From Burkholderiaceae bacterium (GTDB lineage Bacteria > Pseudomonadota > Gammaproteobacteria > Burkholderiales > Burkholderiaceae_D), in assembly GCA_030157545.1 (NCBI GenBank), contig JAOAUN010000080.1, positions 1 to 64,000 of the forward strand: a stretch of DNA of 64,000 nt. Direction: 5' to 3'. Both the position numbers and the translations under genes were made by a program. The notes below the pieces were generated by a model. It was not told where the DNA came from and did not search any database. It was given only the letters and a program-made list of their open reading frames with translations. Of the stretch, positions 45,903 to 55,283 are shown piece by piece. How positions within the stretch are numbered: the first letter of the stretch is position 1; every line of letters starts with the position of its first letter.

Positions 45903-45948
45903 CAGCACAAACTAACTGTGCTGCCAACTACACCGCTAACCGGAAAAA

Positions 45949-46254
45949 TTATTCCTGGTTGTCTTCGATGGTGCGCGGACGCCCATCAACTTCGCTAATA
46001 CGCACACGCTTGCGACGGTCGCCCATGAGGTCACGCAAGTCACGAATACTGAGGTCAGTCACTTCATGCATGCGAATCAGCAGTGAAGCGCCTACCGGCA
46101 ATGTGCGGTGACGGATTTTGCTGATTACGGGTGGACGCACTTCCAAAGCACGCGACAAGGCTGCATCGTTTTTCAAATTCAATTTTTGAATCAACGCGTC
46201 CAGCAAGCGATTCGGATCGTAGCCTTCTTGCGAAACCAGTGGATGTTGCTCCAT
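45949..46254 (-). CDS. Small helix-turn-helix-like protein
   Basis: This 101-residue cytosolic protein has a Cro/C1-like helix-turn-helix pattern: LIQKLNLKNDAALSRALEVR then PPVISKIRHRTLPVGASLLI, residues about 22-61. The tail is basic and acidic in turn (GDRRKRVRISEVDG). A DNA-binding role is likely from the fold, but its targets are unknown. It converges on DUF3429 and has AGAGGCACC before its start at 46254. The region beyond (46255-46531) is A+T-rich and carries only the terminator of the transporter operon. Confidence 0.7.
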   Translation of the reverse strand: MEQHPLVSQEGYDPNRLLDALIQKLNLKNDAALSRALEVRPPVISKIRHRTLPVGASLLIRMHEVTDLSIRDLRDLMGDRRKRVRISEVDGRPRTIEDNQE

Positions 46255-46481
46255 GGTGCCTCTCCCGTTATAAATTAATGTATTGCAATGCCTTATTTCA
46301 AAGCTTTGCTTCAGTGAAATTACTCGAATGTTAATTTATATGTCATCGCAGCAACATTTTCAAGCGTTTCATTACATTTACCGTACTTATTTACAGATTC
46401 TTAGTTTTAGTTATTTCATTAATAATTACTTTGCTGACAAACCGGCAACAATCCAACCAAAACTTTCATTCTCTTTCACAT

Positions 46482-46510
46482 AAAAAATGCCCGCTTGAAG
46501 CGGGCATTTA
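46482..46510 (-). terminator. Terminator of the TRAP operon
   Basis: AAATGCCCGCT paired with AGCGGGCATTT (short TGA-centred loop) is followed on the minus strand by six T. It lies 22 bases after the dctP stop. Confidence 0.9.
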
Positions 46511-46531
46511 AACCTTTAAACGAACGTATTT

Positions 46532-47545
46532 TTAACGGCTGGCAGCTTTCGCTTCTTCTAATAACCGCTTGCCATCTAAGCCTTTGGCGTTCATATCCTT
46601 GACCCATTCGTCTGCCACTGACGATGTCGCCTTTACCCAGCGAGCCAGTTCAGCTGCCGGCAATACATAGAAATTATTCTTCAAAGCTTCAGCAGACTTG
46701 CGACCCGGTGCTGCATCTTCGGCAAAGATCTTGCCGACCCATGCAGAAGGTTCTGCGCCGCTATTGGCATCGATGACCTTCTTCAGATCAGGCGGCAGGC
46801 TGTCGTACTTGGCCTGATTCATCCCGAAGATAAAGACCGTATTCAACATCTGCGGCGAACCGGCAGCGACTTCGGTATGGTTTTTGGCGATTTCCTGGAA
46901 TTTCATCGAAGGTATAACTTCCCATGGAATCAGCGCGCCATCGATCACGCCTTTGGCCAGTGCTTCGGCTGCTTGCGGCAGCGGCATTGGAACTGGTGTG
47001 GCGCCGAGTGTCGTAACCATCTTCGTCCCCTGACGAGTCGGAGCGCGCACTTTCAGGCCCTTGAAATCTTCCAGCGTCTTGATATGTTTTTTGGTGGAGT
47101 GAATCAGCGAGCCATCATGCACATGGAACAGAATAGGCTTGACGCCCTTGTAGTCCGACATGGCGTTTTTGGTCGCGTAATGCCACAGCCCGCGGCTGGC
47201 ATTCTCGGACGAGTAGACCATGAAAGGCAACTCGAAGGCTTCCGTGATCGGGAAGCGGCCGGCCTGATAGCCGGGCACGGTCCACACGATGTCGGCCACG
47301 CCGTCTTTGGCCTGGTCGAACAGCTGCTGTGGCGTGCCGCCCATCTGCATGCTTGGATAAATCTGGCACTTCATCTTGCCGCCAGAATCTTTGGCGATCT
47401 TGTCGCACCAAGGCACCATGAAATTCATGTGCGCAGTCGAACCTGCCGGCAGAAAGTGATGCAATTTCAAAGTAACCGTCTGGGCCGATGCAAAGCCGGC
47501 CGAGAACAGCAATGCCGCCGCTGCTATCTGTTTTGTGATCTTCAT
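46532..47545 (-). CDS. dctP: TRAP transporter solute-binding protein, DctP type
   Basis: This is the periplasmic binding subunit of a tripartite ATP-independent transporter, which uses an ion gradient to import organic acids. The start ending at 47545 has AGGA eight bases upstream; MKITKQIAAAALLFSAGFASA is a clear signal peptide and the mature protein is about 317 residues. The DctP signatures are visible: MQMGGTPQQLFDQAKDGVAD near 73 and the substrate-carboxylate-binding arginine region KGLKVRAPTRQGTKMV near 160. dctM and dctQ lie upstream on the same strand. The neighbouring aromatic acid genes suggest an aromatic or dicarboxylate ligand, but it is not shown. Confidence 0.92.
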   Translation of the reverse strand: MKITKQIAAAALLFSAGFASAQTVTLKLHHFLPAGSTAHMNFMVPWCDKIAKDSGGKMKCQIYPSMQMGGTPQQLFDQAKDGVADIVWTVPGYQAGRFPITEAFELPFMVYSSENASRGLWHYATKNAMSDYKGVKPILFHVHDGSLIHSTKKHIKTLEDFKGLKVRAPTRQGTKMVTTLGATPVPMPLPQAAEALAKGVIDGALIPWEVIPSMKFQEIAKNHTEVAAGSPQMLNTVFIFGMNQAKYDSLPPDLKKVIDANSGAEPSAWVGKIFAEDAAPGRKSAEALKNNFYVLPAAELARWVKATSSVADEWVKDMNAKGLDGKRLLEEAKAASR

Positions 47546-47579
47546 CTTTGTCATCCTAAGTCTTATAGATACTAAAAAT

Positions 47580-48911
47580 TTATCCGCCAAACGTATGCAC
47601 CAGATACAGCGAAATAATCGGGAAAAATACCAGCAAAATAATCCGCATCAAATCCGACAGCAGGAACGGTATCACGCCGCGGAAGGTTTCCATGATTGGC
47701 ACATCTTTGGCAATCCGGTTAATGATGTAAATATTCATGCCGACCGGCGGGTGCACCAGGCCGATCTCGACGACCATCAGTGCAAGAATACCGAACCATA
47801 GCGATTTGTCCGGCACCGACATGCCCCAGAAATCAAGACCGATGACGATAGGATAAAAAATCGGAATGGTCAGCAGGATCATTGCCAGCGAATCCATCAC
47901 GCAACCCAGCAAAATATAAACCAGCAGGATCGCAAAAATCACTGACAACGGCGGCATTCCGCTATTGCTCACCCACAGAGCCAGCTCGGCCGGCATTTGC
48001 GTAATGGCCAGGCCGGAATTGAGCATGTCGGCGCCCAGCAGCACCAGAAAAATCATCGCCGTCGCTTGAGCGGTGCCGACCAGGCTCTTGATGATGCCTT
48101 CGGTACGCATGCCGCCCGTAATCACGGCCAGAATACCGCAGGCTGCAGCGCCGATAGACGCAGCTTCTGTCGGATTGGCCCAGCCACCGTAAATACCGAC
48201 AATCACCACCAGGAACACCATCAATATAGGAAAAACGCCCAGCAGCGAACGCAACGATGTCGCCAGTGGCACTCGTGCGCCGGCCGGACCGGCTGCCGGA
48301 TTGATCGCCACGACAATGCGGATCACCAGCATGTAACCGAACATCGCAAGCATGCCCGGGATGATGGCAGCCATGAACAGCTTGCCTATCGACTCTTGCG
48401 TCAGCACCGCATAAATCACCAGCGGCACGGAAGGTGGAATCATGATGCCGAGCGTGCCACCTGCAGCCAGCGCACCGGTGGCCAGCGAACCCGAGTACTT
48501 GTAGCGCTTGAGTTCAGGCAGCGCGACTTGCCCCATGGTTGCCGCCGTAGCCAAGGACGAACCGCAGATCGCACCAAACGCAGCGCAAGCACCAACAGCC
48601 GCCATCGCCACGCCGCCGCGGAAATGACCCACGAAATTATTCACGCAAGTGAACAGCGCACGCGACAGGCCGCCATTAGTCGCAAACTGACCCATGAGCA
48701 TGAAGAGCGGGATTACTGCCAGGTCGTAATTCGAGAAACGCGCATAGGCGAGATTCTTCAGCGAATTCAAAAGCGGCAACCATGAAAAATCATTCATCAC
48801 GACGAAACCGCCGGCACCGACGATGAACATCGCTACCCCGATCTGCACGCGCATAGCCAGTATCAGCAGCAGAATGGCGAACATGATCAAACCAATTGCC
48901 ATACCGCTCAT
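47580..48911 (-). CDS. dctM: TRAP transporter large permease, DctM type
   Basis: The 443-residue protein is the main transport subunit, with about a dozen hydrophobic segments spread along the chain. DctM-family blocks are visible: CGSSLATAATMGQVALPE near residue 115, GGTLGIMIPPSVPLVIYA near 150, GVTEAAS-like GWANPTEAASIGAAACG near 243 and HPPVGMNIYIIN near 392. It overlaps the dctQ stop by four bases (ATGA) and precedes dctP. The order dctQ-dctM-dctP on this strand forms one operon ended by the hairpin at 46482. Confidence 0.94.
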   Translation of the reverse strand: MSGMAIGLIMFAILLLILAMRVQIGVAMFIVGAGGFVVMNDFSWLPLLNSLKNLAYARFSNYDLAVIPLFMLMGQFATNGGLSRALFTCVNNFVGHFRGGVAMAAVGACAAFGAICGSSLATAATMGQVALPELKRYKYSGSLATGALAAGGTLGIMIPPSVPLVIYAVLTQESIGKLFMAAIIPGMLAMFGYMLVIRIVVAINPAAGPAGARVPLATSLRSLLGVFPILMVFLVVIVGIYGGWANPTEAASIGAAACGILAVITGGMRTEGIIKSLVGTAQATAMIFLVLLGADMLNSGLAITQMPAELALWVSNSGMPPLSVIFAILLVYILLGCVMDSLAMILLTIPIFYPIVIGLDFWGMSVPDKSLWFGILALMVVEIGLVHPPVGMNIYIINRIAKDVPIMETFRGVIPFLLSDLMRIILLVFFPIISLYLVHTFGG

Positions 48912-49459
48912 GCTGCCACCTCTTTGGAACCTGCAGACGCCCAGAATTGTCCGGCATTATAAAAACCAGCCAATGCCAGCACTGCAAAGCTAGGTACCAG
49001 CAGCGCGACTGCCGGCCATACCGGCCACGACAACATCATCGAGATTTCACCGGCCTCCTTGAGCGAGATGGCGGCAACCGTAGTGCGCCATGCCATGACG
49101 ACGCTGACCAGCGCAATCAGCAAATGCGCAAACGCGTCAAGCTTGTCCCTGTGTTTTTTTGCGAGTTTGGTGGTGAAAAAATCAACGCGCAAATGATGAC
49201 GCGTCATTTCACAATAAGCCAGCATCATCGCCGAGCCGACTGCAGTACCCATCTGCATGACTTCGATATCGCCCGGTACCGGTGCTGATACCAGCTTGCG
49301 ACCAACGATAGAGATAATCGACATCGTAACGAGAGCCACAAACACCAAGCCACCGGTAATCGCAAAGGCTTTGGTCAACGCGAGCAAGCGCCGCCCCCAA
49401 GGGCCGTGCTCAGCATCATGCTGCGCGTCCTGTTCATCAATGAACTCTGCTTCGTGCAT
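48908..49459 (-). CDS. dctQ: TRAP transporter small permease, DctQ type
   Basis: This 183-residue small membrane subunit has four hydrophobic segments (about residues 30-50, 68-88, 105-125 and 145-170), the normal DctQ layout. It is needed for TRAP transport together with dctM. The start ending at 49459 is chosen because AGGGAG lies nine bases upstream; the frame is open to 49498 without a better site. The acidic N-terminus (EFIDEQDAQHDAEHG) is unusual but not unique. It is the first gene of the operon. The gap to fahA on the same strand is about 95 bases to the fahA stop. Confidence 0.9.
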   Translation of the reverse strand: MHEAEFIDEQDAQHDAEHGPWGRRLLALTKAFAITGGLVFVALVTMSIISIVGRKLVSAPVPGDIEVMQMGTAVGSAMMLAYCEMTRHHLRVDFFTTKLAKKHRDKLDAFAHLLIALVSVVMAWRTTVAAISLKEAGEISMMLSWPVWPAVALLVPSFAVLALAGFYNAGQFWASAGSKEVAA

Positions 49460-49554
49460 TACTTGATCTCCCTGTAAATCCGCGCGGGTTTGTCCCATCT
49501 TGAAAGCGCCATCATACCTGCTGCGCTTACCCTATGGAAAGCACTTTGCTGCTG

Positions 49555-50829
49555 CTAGCTTCTGGCTGGCAGCACCTTGCCTGTGACTGCGCCAAAACCG
49601 ATCCGATAGCCGTTACCCTGACACCAGCCACGCATCGTCACGCTGTCACCATCTTGCAGAAAACTGCGCTGCGTGACGCCGTCAGCCAAGGTCAGCGGCT
49701 TCTGCCCGTTCCAGCTCAATTCGAGCAGGCTGCCAAACGAATCCGGTGTGCTGCCGCTGATCGTGCCGGAACCCATCACGTCACCCACGCGCAGATTGCA
49801 ACCCGATACCGTGTGGTGAGCCAGCTGCTGCGCCATACTCCAGTACATCGCGCCATAGTTGGTCTTGCAGATGGTGGTTGCCGTCGTCGCCTGTGCAGGC
49901 TTGAGCAGCACTTCAAGCGCGATGTCAAAGCTGTGCGCGCCGCTCTGCTGCAAATAAGGCAGAGGCTGCGGCTCTTGCGCCGGACCGGCTACGCGGAATG
50001 GTTCAAGCGCATCCATCGTCACAATCCACGGCGAGATCGACGTTGCGAAGGTCTTCGCATTGAAAGGACCTAGCGGCACGTACTCCCATTGCTGAATATC
50101 GCGCGCGCTCCAGTCATTCAACAGCACCATGCCGAACATCAGGTCTTCGGCGTGGTTCACATCGACCGCTTCGCCCAGTTGCGTATTCGCGCCGACGATA
50201 AAAGCTGTCTCGAGTTCAAAGTCCATCTTCGCGCAGGCAGCAAACGAAGGTTGCTCAGCGCTTGGCGGCTTGACCTGACCCATTGGACGTTGCACGTCAG
50301 TGCCGCTGATGACCACTGAACTGGCACGGCCGTTATAACCGACCGGCAGATGCAGCCAGTTCGGCAGCAAGGCATTGGCGGGATCGCGGAACATCATGCC
50401 GACATTGGTCGCGTGTTCTTTGGATGAATAAAAATCGGTGTAGCCAGTAATTTGCACTGGCAAGTGCATCTGCGCTTGCGCCATCGGCACCAATGCTTGC
50501 GTCCGCAAAGTAGCGTCATCGCGCAAGCGTGGCTGATCGTGCTGCAGCAGTGCGCTGATGGCTGAACGCGTCGCGCGCCAGCTATCCTTGCCCATAGCGA
50601 TGAAGGCATTCAGCGTTGGCTGGCTGAACACGGCATCGGTGCCCGGGTTCAGCAAACCAGCTGTTTGCAGCACCGCCAAATCCAGCACATAGTCGCCAAT
50701 CGCGACACCGGCGCGCGGTGTTGCTTGGGCAGCGGTGCTGAAGATGCCGAACGGTAGATTCTGGATAGGGAAATCGGAGTCGGCTGCGACTTCGATGAAG
50801 GAGCGCAGGGTGGGATCGTTAGGATTCAT
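49555..50829 (-). CDS. fahA: Fumarylacetoacetase
   Basis: FahA cleaves fumarylacetoacetate to fumarate and acetoacetate, the last step of the homogentisate pathway. The 424-residue protein has the FAA hydrolase fold: an SH3-like N-terminal domain, the HATNVGMMFRDP block near 140 with metal region residues, LGEAVDVNHAEDLMFGMVLLNDWSARD near 217-243 (E and D ligands) and a C-terminal DVMGSGTISGSTP near 350. It follows hmgA on the same strand but is separated from it by a paired inverted repeat. No maleylacetoacetate isomerase gene is seen next to it. Confidence 0.95.
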   Translation of the reverse strand: MNPNDPTLRSFIEVAADSDFPIQNLPFGIFSTAAQATPRAGVAIGDYVLDLAVLQTAGLLNPGTDAVFSQPTLNAFIAMGKDSWRATRSAISALLQHDQPRLRDDATLRTQALVPMAQAQMHLPVQITGYTDFYSSKEHATNVGMMFRDPANALLPNWLHLPVGYNGRASSVVISGTDVQRPMGQVKPPSAEQPSFAACAKMDFELETAFIVGANTQLGEAVDVNHAEDLMFGMVLLNDWSARDIQQWEYVPLGPFNAKTFATSISPWIVTMDALEPFRVAGPAQEPQPLPYLQQSGAHSFDIALEVLLKPAQATTATTICKTNYGAMYWSMAQQLAHHTVSGCNLRVGDVMGSGTISGSTPDSFGSLLELSWNGQKPLTLADGVTQRSFLQDGDSVTMRGWCQGNGYRIGFGAVTGKVLPARS

Positions 50830-50839
50830 TTGCGTTGTA

Positions 50840-50947
50840 AGTCAGTGAAAGACGCTGGGTTCCGGCCTGCGCCGGAACGACGGTGAAAAGTGAGACGCCA
50901 TCTAAATATCTACTGTCATTCCGGCGCAGGCCGGGATCCAGTGACTT
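50840..50947. repeat. Paired inverted REP-like element, copy 3
   Basis: The left half carries GACGCTGGGTTCCGGCCTGC followed by GCCGGAACGACGG. The right half carries TGTCATTCCGGCGCAGG followed by CCGGGATCCAGTGAC in opposite orientation. They pair across the fahA-hmgA gap, which the element fills almost entirely. Confidence 0.85.
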
Positions 50948-50950
50948 GAT

Positions 50951-52255
50951 TTACATCCCGCCGGTAAAATTTTTCTTCAAGCCATGCCAGCACTGCACAT
51001 AATCAGTCTGCAACTGCGGCGCGGCCAGAGCAGCGGATGTCGGACGAATCAAAAAGCGGGTCTCGAACATGAAGGCCAATGTCTTATCGAGCTTGTGCGG
51101 CGCCAGCGTCGCATTGCTCGCAGTCTCAAAAGTTGCCGCATCCGGCCCGTGGCCAGTCATGCAGTTATGCAAGCTGCCACCACCCGGCAAAAAGCCTTCG
51201 GCTTTCGCATCATAGGCGCCATGCACCAGGCCCATGTATTCGCTCATCACATTGCGATGGAACCAGGGCGGACGGAAGGTGTGCTCGGCTACCATCCAGC
51301 GCGGCGGGAAAATCACGAAGTCCACATTCGCCGTACCAGCAGTGTCCGAAGGCGCGGTCAACACGGTAAAGATGGAGGGGTCGGCATGGTCGAAGCTGAC
51401 CGAGTTCATCGCATTGAAATGCGCAAGATCATATTTGTACGGCGTGTAATTGCCATGCCACGCGACGACGTCCAGCGGTGAATGCGCAATCTCTGCAGCC
51501 CACAGCTTGCCGCCAAATTTGGCCAGCAACTGAAAGGCGCCTTCCTTGTCTTCAAACGCTGCCACCGGTGCGAGAAAGTCGCGCGCATTGGCCAAGCCAT
51601 TCGCGCCTATAGGTCCCAGATCCGGCAGACGGAACAAGGCGCCATAATTTTCGCAGACATAACCGCGCGCAGTACCGTCCGGCAGATCCACAGTGAAGCG
51701 CACGCCACGCGGCACCACGGCGATTTCGCCGGGAGCGACATCCACCACGCCGCATTCGGTGCGCAGTGTCAGCGCACCTTGCTGCGGCACGAACAGCATT
51801 TCGCCGTCGGCGTTATAGAAGAAGCGATCCGTCATCGCGCAATTGGCTGCGTACACATGAATCGCCATGCCGCTCTGGCTATCAGGACTGCCGTTGCCGC
51901 CGATCGTGATCAGTCCCTGAATAAAATCGGTGGGCGCTGCTGGTATCGGAAACGGATTCCAGCGCAACTGGTTCGGGTTGGCCGCAATCGCATCGAACGG
52001 TCCGCTTTGCAGCAAACCAGACGCGACTTCGACAAAGGGCTGGTGCATCGCGCCGGGCCGAATGCGGTATAGCCATGATCGTTTATTCTCTGCGCGCGGC
52101 GCAGTAAAGGCCGTCCCGGAGAGTTGTTCGGCATACAGGCCGTAAGCGACTTTTTGCGGCGAGTTTTGCCCGACAGGCAAAACACCGGGCAGCGCCTCGC
52201 TACTGAATTCATTACCAAAGCCGGATTGATATTGGCGCGTTGAAGTTTTCGTCAT
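50951..52255 (-). CDS. hmgA: Homogentisate 1,2-dioxygenase
   Basis: HmgA opens the ring of homogentisate with O2 and Fe2+ to maleylacetoacetate. The product is about 434 residues from the ATG ending at 52255, which has AGGAAG five bases upstream; a GTG two codons earlier overlaps that site. Conserved blocks are [16 protein letters not shown] near the start, [20 protein letters not shown] near 313-332 with iron ligands, [20 protein letters not shown] and CMTGHGPD near 344-371, and [15 protein letters not shown] near 275. It is the gene upstream of fahA and downstream of a monooxygenase likely to make homogentisate. Confidence 0.96.
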   Translation of the reverse strand: MTKTSTRQYQSGFGNEFSSEALPGVLPVGQNSPQKVAYGLYAEQLSGTAFTAPRAENKRSWLYRIRPGAMHQPFVEVASGLLQSGPFDAIAANPNQLRWNPFPIPAAPTDFIQGLITIGGNGSPDSQSGMAIHVYAANCAMTDRFFYNADGEMLFVPQQGALTLRTECGVVDVAPGEIAVVPRGVRFTVDLPDGTARGYVCENYGALFRLPDLGPIGANGLANARDFLAPVAAFEDKEGAFQLLAKFGGKLWAAEIAHSPLDVVAWHGNYTPYKYDLAHFNAMNSVSFDHADPSIFTVLTAPSDTAGTANVDFVIFPPRWMVAEHTFRPPWFHRNVMSEYMGLVHGAYDAKAEGFLPGGGSLHNCMTGHGPDAATFETASNATLAPHKLDKTLAFMFETRFLIRPTSAALAAPQLQTDYVQCWHGLKKNFTGGM

Positions 52256-52281
52256 CTGCACTTCCTGTGCTGGTATGAATA

Positions 52282-52488
52282 TTAAAGATCGGCGCGCGCA
52301 GCTGCCATTGCAGCACGCAGCACGTCAGGGTCACCGATGTGATTGGCCAACAGCAGAATCAGTCTGGCGTTCGCCATATGACTTTGCTCTTCCGACAGAT
52401 CCTGATGCAGCGCGATCAGGTCTTCATAGAAATCATCCGGATTGGCGAAATTCGGCTCAGTCTGTAGTTTGCTCAATGTGGTGTTCAT
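52282..52488 (-). CDS. DUF2783 small protein
   Basis: This 68-residue acidic, helical protein belongs to the DUF2783 family, function unknown. It opens [20 protein letters not shown] and carries [20 protein letters not shown] and [11 protein letters not shown], all conserved-looking. Its start overlaps the monooxygenase stop by four bases, and hmgA starts 27 bases after it, so it is tightly built into the operon. Such small proteins recur beside FAD monooxygenases of this type, which suggests an accessory or stabilising partner; that is inference from context. Confidence 0.82.
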   Translation of the reverse strand: MNTTLSKLQTEPNFANPDDFYEDLIALHQDLSEEQSHMANARLILLLANHIGDPDVLRAAMAAARADL

Positions 52489-54149
52489 GCGGCTCCCAGA
52501 TTACAAGTAGCACGCAGCAATGCATGCCGCACCTGCTGCGAATCAAAAGAACGCCAGCGCGCAGCAATATGCTGGTCCGGTCGCATCAGGTAAGTGGTGC
52601 CGGCTTTTGCATCAAAGCGCTTTGCAAGCAAGCCTTCGCTGTCCACGATGCTGCGCAGCGCGCTAGTAGTTGTTGTACCTGCAGGCAGCACCAGCACTGT
52701 CTCGATATTGTCGATCGCGCGCACCGCTTCCAGCATGGAAGCCGACGGGCCGCTGGCGTCGCAGAACAGTAGCGTGCAAAATTGTCCGCCCAGCTGCGGC
52801 AGGAACCAGGCAGGCTCGCCGTCAACCATGACCGGTGCATCGGCAGAAGGTGCACCCGGCCGCATCAAGCCGTCGAACAAGTCAGCGTCAGCGGTATTGA
52901 GCGGTGAATTGAAATACGTCGATGGCAAGGACAGACGACCGCTGTTGACGAGCCGGCGTGCAAACGCATGCTCTTTCGACAGCGACAACACCGCATTGCG
53001 AAACAGTTTGCTGATGGCGCTTTTCGGTGTGATGAAGTCAGTCGAACGAGTCGAATTGAGAATGTTTTCATCGGCCGCATATTCGCGTTCTATGCAATAC
53101 GAATCCAGCAGCGCCAGCGGCGCTTGCCCGGTCAACACCAAGCCCAATTTCCAGCCGAGGTTGTCAGCATCCTGCACACCGCTGTTGGCGCCGCGCGCGC
53201 CGAAGGGCGACACGCCATGTGCCGAGTCGCCGGCAAAAATCACGCGGCCGTGACGGAATTTGTCCATGCGCATGCAGGCAAACGTATAGACGCTAACCCA
53301 CTCGAGTTCGAATTCGACATCATCACCAAGCAATGCACGCACGCGCGGTATGACTCTTTCCGGCGTCTTTTCCAGCACCGGATCCGCATCCCAGCCGAGC
53401 TGAAAATCAATCCGCCAGACATCATCGGGTTCACGATGCAACAGCACCGACTGGTTAGGATGAAACGGCGGATCGAACCAGAACCAGCGCTCGGTCGGGA
53501 ACGCCGCCTTCATTTTTACGTCCGCAATCAGGAAACGATCCTGAAATACCCTGCCCTTGCTTTCCAGCCCCAGCATGCCGCGCACCGGACTGCGCGATCC
53601 ATCACAGGCAACCAGATAAGCTGCCGCGATCTGGTAGCGCCCTTCCGGTGTATCGACCGTCAGCAAGACTTCGCCGTCGTCATTGCTGATGCCGACGAGT
53701 TTGCTTTTCCAGCGAATTTCAAGGTTCGGATATTGCAGTGCGCATTCGTGCAAATAGCCTTCCACATAATATTGCTGAAGATTGACGAAGGCTGGCCGCT
53801 GATGCCCGCTTTCTGGCAGCAGGTTGAAACTGTAGACTGGCTTGTCCTTGAAAAATACCTTGCCGACATTCCAAGACACACCCTTGTCCGCGATGCGATC
53901 ACCACAACCCAGACGGTCGAAAATTTCCAGTGTGCGCTTGGCAAAACACAAGGCACGCGAACCTATCGACAGGCAATCATCGTCATCCAGCAAGACGACT
54001 TCCAAACCTTGCCGCGCCAGGTCAATCGCCGTACTTAAACCGACCGGACCGGCACCGGCAATGACGACAGGATGCATGGCCGGCTTTGTTTGTTCGAAGT
54101 CGACCGGACGTGTGTAGTCAAATTTCAGCGCCTGATAATTCTGTTCCAT
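52485..54149 (-). CDS. FAD-dependent aromatic monooxygenase, MhpA-like
   Basis: This 554-residue flavoprotein hydroxylates an aromatic ring with NAD(P)H and O2. It has the N-terminal GAGPVGLSTAIDLARQGL FAD motif near 32, the internal DG-type block ACDGSRSPVRGMLGL near 180, and GDSAHGVSPFGARGANSG near 305, all of the PHBH/MhpA group. The start is set at the second of two adjacent ATG codons (ends at 54149; AGGA upstream); a TTG or ATG up to 54182 is possible. In this operon it probably makes homogentisate, for instance from 3-hydroxyphenylacetate or a related acid. The substrate is not evident from sequence. Confidence 0.85.
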   Translation of the reverse strand: MEQNYQALKFDYTRPVDFEQTKPAMHPVVIAGAGPVGLSTAIDLARQGLEVVLLDDDDCLSIGSRALCFAKRTLEIFDRLGCGDRIADKGVSWNVGKVFFKDKPVYSFNLLPESGHQRPAFVNLQQYYVEGYLHECALQYPNLEIRWKSKLVGISNDDGEVLLTVDTPEGRYQIAAAYLVACDGSRSPVRGMLGLESKGRVFQDRFLIADVKMKAAFPTERWFWFDPPFHPNQSVLLHREPDDVWRIDFQLGWDADPVLEKTPERVIPRVRALLGDDVEFELEWVSVYTFACMRMDKFRHGRVIFAGDSAHGVSPFGARGANSGVQDADNLGWKLGLVLTGQAPLALLDSYCIEREYAADENILNSTRSTDFITPKSAISKLFRNAVLSLSKEHAFARRLVNSGRLSLPSTYFNSPLNTADADLFDGLMRPGAPSADAPVMVDGEPAWFLPQLGGQFCTLLFCDASGPSASMLEAVRAIDNIETVLVLPAGTTTTSALRSIVDSEGLLAKRFDAKAGTTYLMRPDQHIAARWRSFDSQQVRHALLRATCNLGAA

Positions 54150-54182
54150 CATCGTTCCTGTCGTGGTCGATGCCATCAGCAA

Positions 54183-55145
54183 TCAGTCCTGCAGCGCGTG
54201 CCACATTTCCTTGTCACGTTCGGCAGTCCAGATGCGCGGATGCTTGATGCCGCTGGCCTCGTCCACTGCACGGGTCACGTCAAATGGCAGGCAGTGTTCG
54301 TAGATGAAGACATGGCCAAATTTGCTGTCCATATGGCTGCGAACGTGCGCCATGGCGCCCTTCAAGTCCTTGCCTGCGGCGACAGCTTCGCGCGCACTCA
54401 TCAGCAAGGTGGAAACGAATTCTTTCGTGTAGTCGAGACCCTTGCCGACTTCAGCCGGATTGAGCAATGCAGGGCCGCGACCAGGCACCATTTTTTCGGC
54501 ACCCATGGCGCGCAGTACTTCCAGTGTCGCTGGCCACTCTTCGAGTTGTGCATCGCCCGTGTAAGCAGCGGCATCGTATTCAACCAGATCACCGGAGAAC
54601 AAGACTTTTTGCGACGGGATCCATACGATGGTGTCGCCCTTGGTGTGACCCATGCCGACATGCATGATCCTGACTTCGAGCTTGCCCATAAAAACAGTCA
54701 GCTCCTTTTCAAACACCAGCGTCGGCCAGGTCAGGCCCGGCACCGTTTCAACACCGGCAAACAGGCGCGGAAAGCGTTCAATCTCGGACTGCATATCTTG
54801 CGCACCGCGCTCAACGATCAGCTCGTAGGTGCCGCGCGAAGCAATGACCTGCTCGGCGCCCTCTTTGAAATAAGCCGAAGCGCCCAGCACGCGCACTGCA
54901 TGATAGTGACTCAACGTGACGTACTTGATAGGCAGATCGGTAATGGCGCGAATATGACGGATCAGCTCTTGCGCCATCAACGGCGTAGCCGTGGTGTCAA
55001 TCACCATCACCGAATCGTCACCGATGATGACGCCCGAATTCGGGTCACCCTCTGCGGTATAGGCATACGCATTTTCGGAGAGTTTGATGAAGCTGGTTTT
55101 TTTGACCTGCAGGTCGGCTTGCGAGGCGAATTGTTTGACGCTCAT
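54183..55145 (-). CDS. MBL-fold hydrolase-like protein, altered metal motif
   Basis: This 320-residue protein has the metallo-beta-lactamase fold: NSGVIIGDDSVMVIDTTATP near residue 38, a metal-motif region near 78, GMGHTKGDTIVWIPSQKV near 175 and SGDLVEYDAA near 196. The usual HxHxDH motif reads SHYHAVRVLG, so the D and H of the first site are replaced by V and R; one metal site may be lost or rebuilt. The start ending at 55145 has GGAG five bases upstream. It is the first gene of the operon and diverges from an IclR regulator. It may hydrolyse an ester or lactone of the aromatic pathway. Confidence 0.8.
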   Translation of the reverse strand: MSVKQFASQADLQVKKTSFIKLSENAYAYTAEGDPNSGVIIGDDSVMVIDTTATPLMAQELIRHIRAITDLPIKYVTLSHYHAVRVLGASAYFKEGAEQVIASRGTYELIVERGAQDMQSEIERFPRLFAGVETVPGLTWPTLVFEKELTVFMGKLEVRIMHVGMGHTKGDTIVWIPSQKVLFSGDLVEYDAAAYTGDAQLEEWPATLEVLRAMGAEKMVPGRGPALLNPAEVGKGLDYTKEFVSTLLMSAREAVAAGKDLKGAMAHVRSHMDSKFGHVFIYEHCLPFDVTRAVDEASGIKHPRIWTAERDKEMWHALQD

Positions 55146-55189
55146 GACATCTCCGAAAGTAAAATCTTGAAGGAAGAGAATAGTGCGAT

Positions 55190-55225
55190 ATTCGTTTTCA
55201 GTCAATTGATTCAACATAGACGAAT
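55190..55225. promoter_or_regulatory. Inverted repeat between the MBL and iclR genes
   Basis: ATTCGT (55190-55195) and ACGAAT (55220-55225) flank a central TCAATTGA palindrome (55202-55209) within the 138-bp divergent gap. Position and symmetry fit an operator for the IclR-type regulator, but the site is short and its match to a known consensus is not established. Confidence 0.45.
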
Positions 55226-55283
55226 GATTTACAATCACCAAATGCATCTTTAATATGACAACAACCTCTTTCTGCTGACTGAT

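Noticed and set aside
52968..54038. 356-codon open frame opposite the FAD monooxygenase
   Set aside because: Shadow frame; the minus-strand gene has clear FAD motifs and the plus-strand frame has none.
54072..55253. 393-codon open frame opposite the MBL gene
   Set aside because: Shadow frame running across two genes and their junction; no family pattern.
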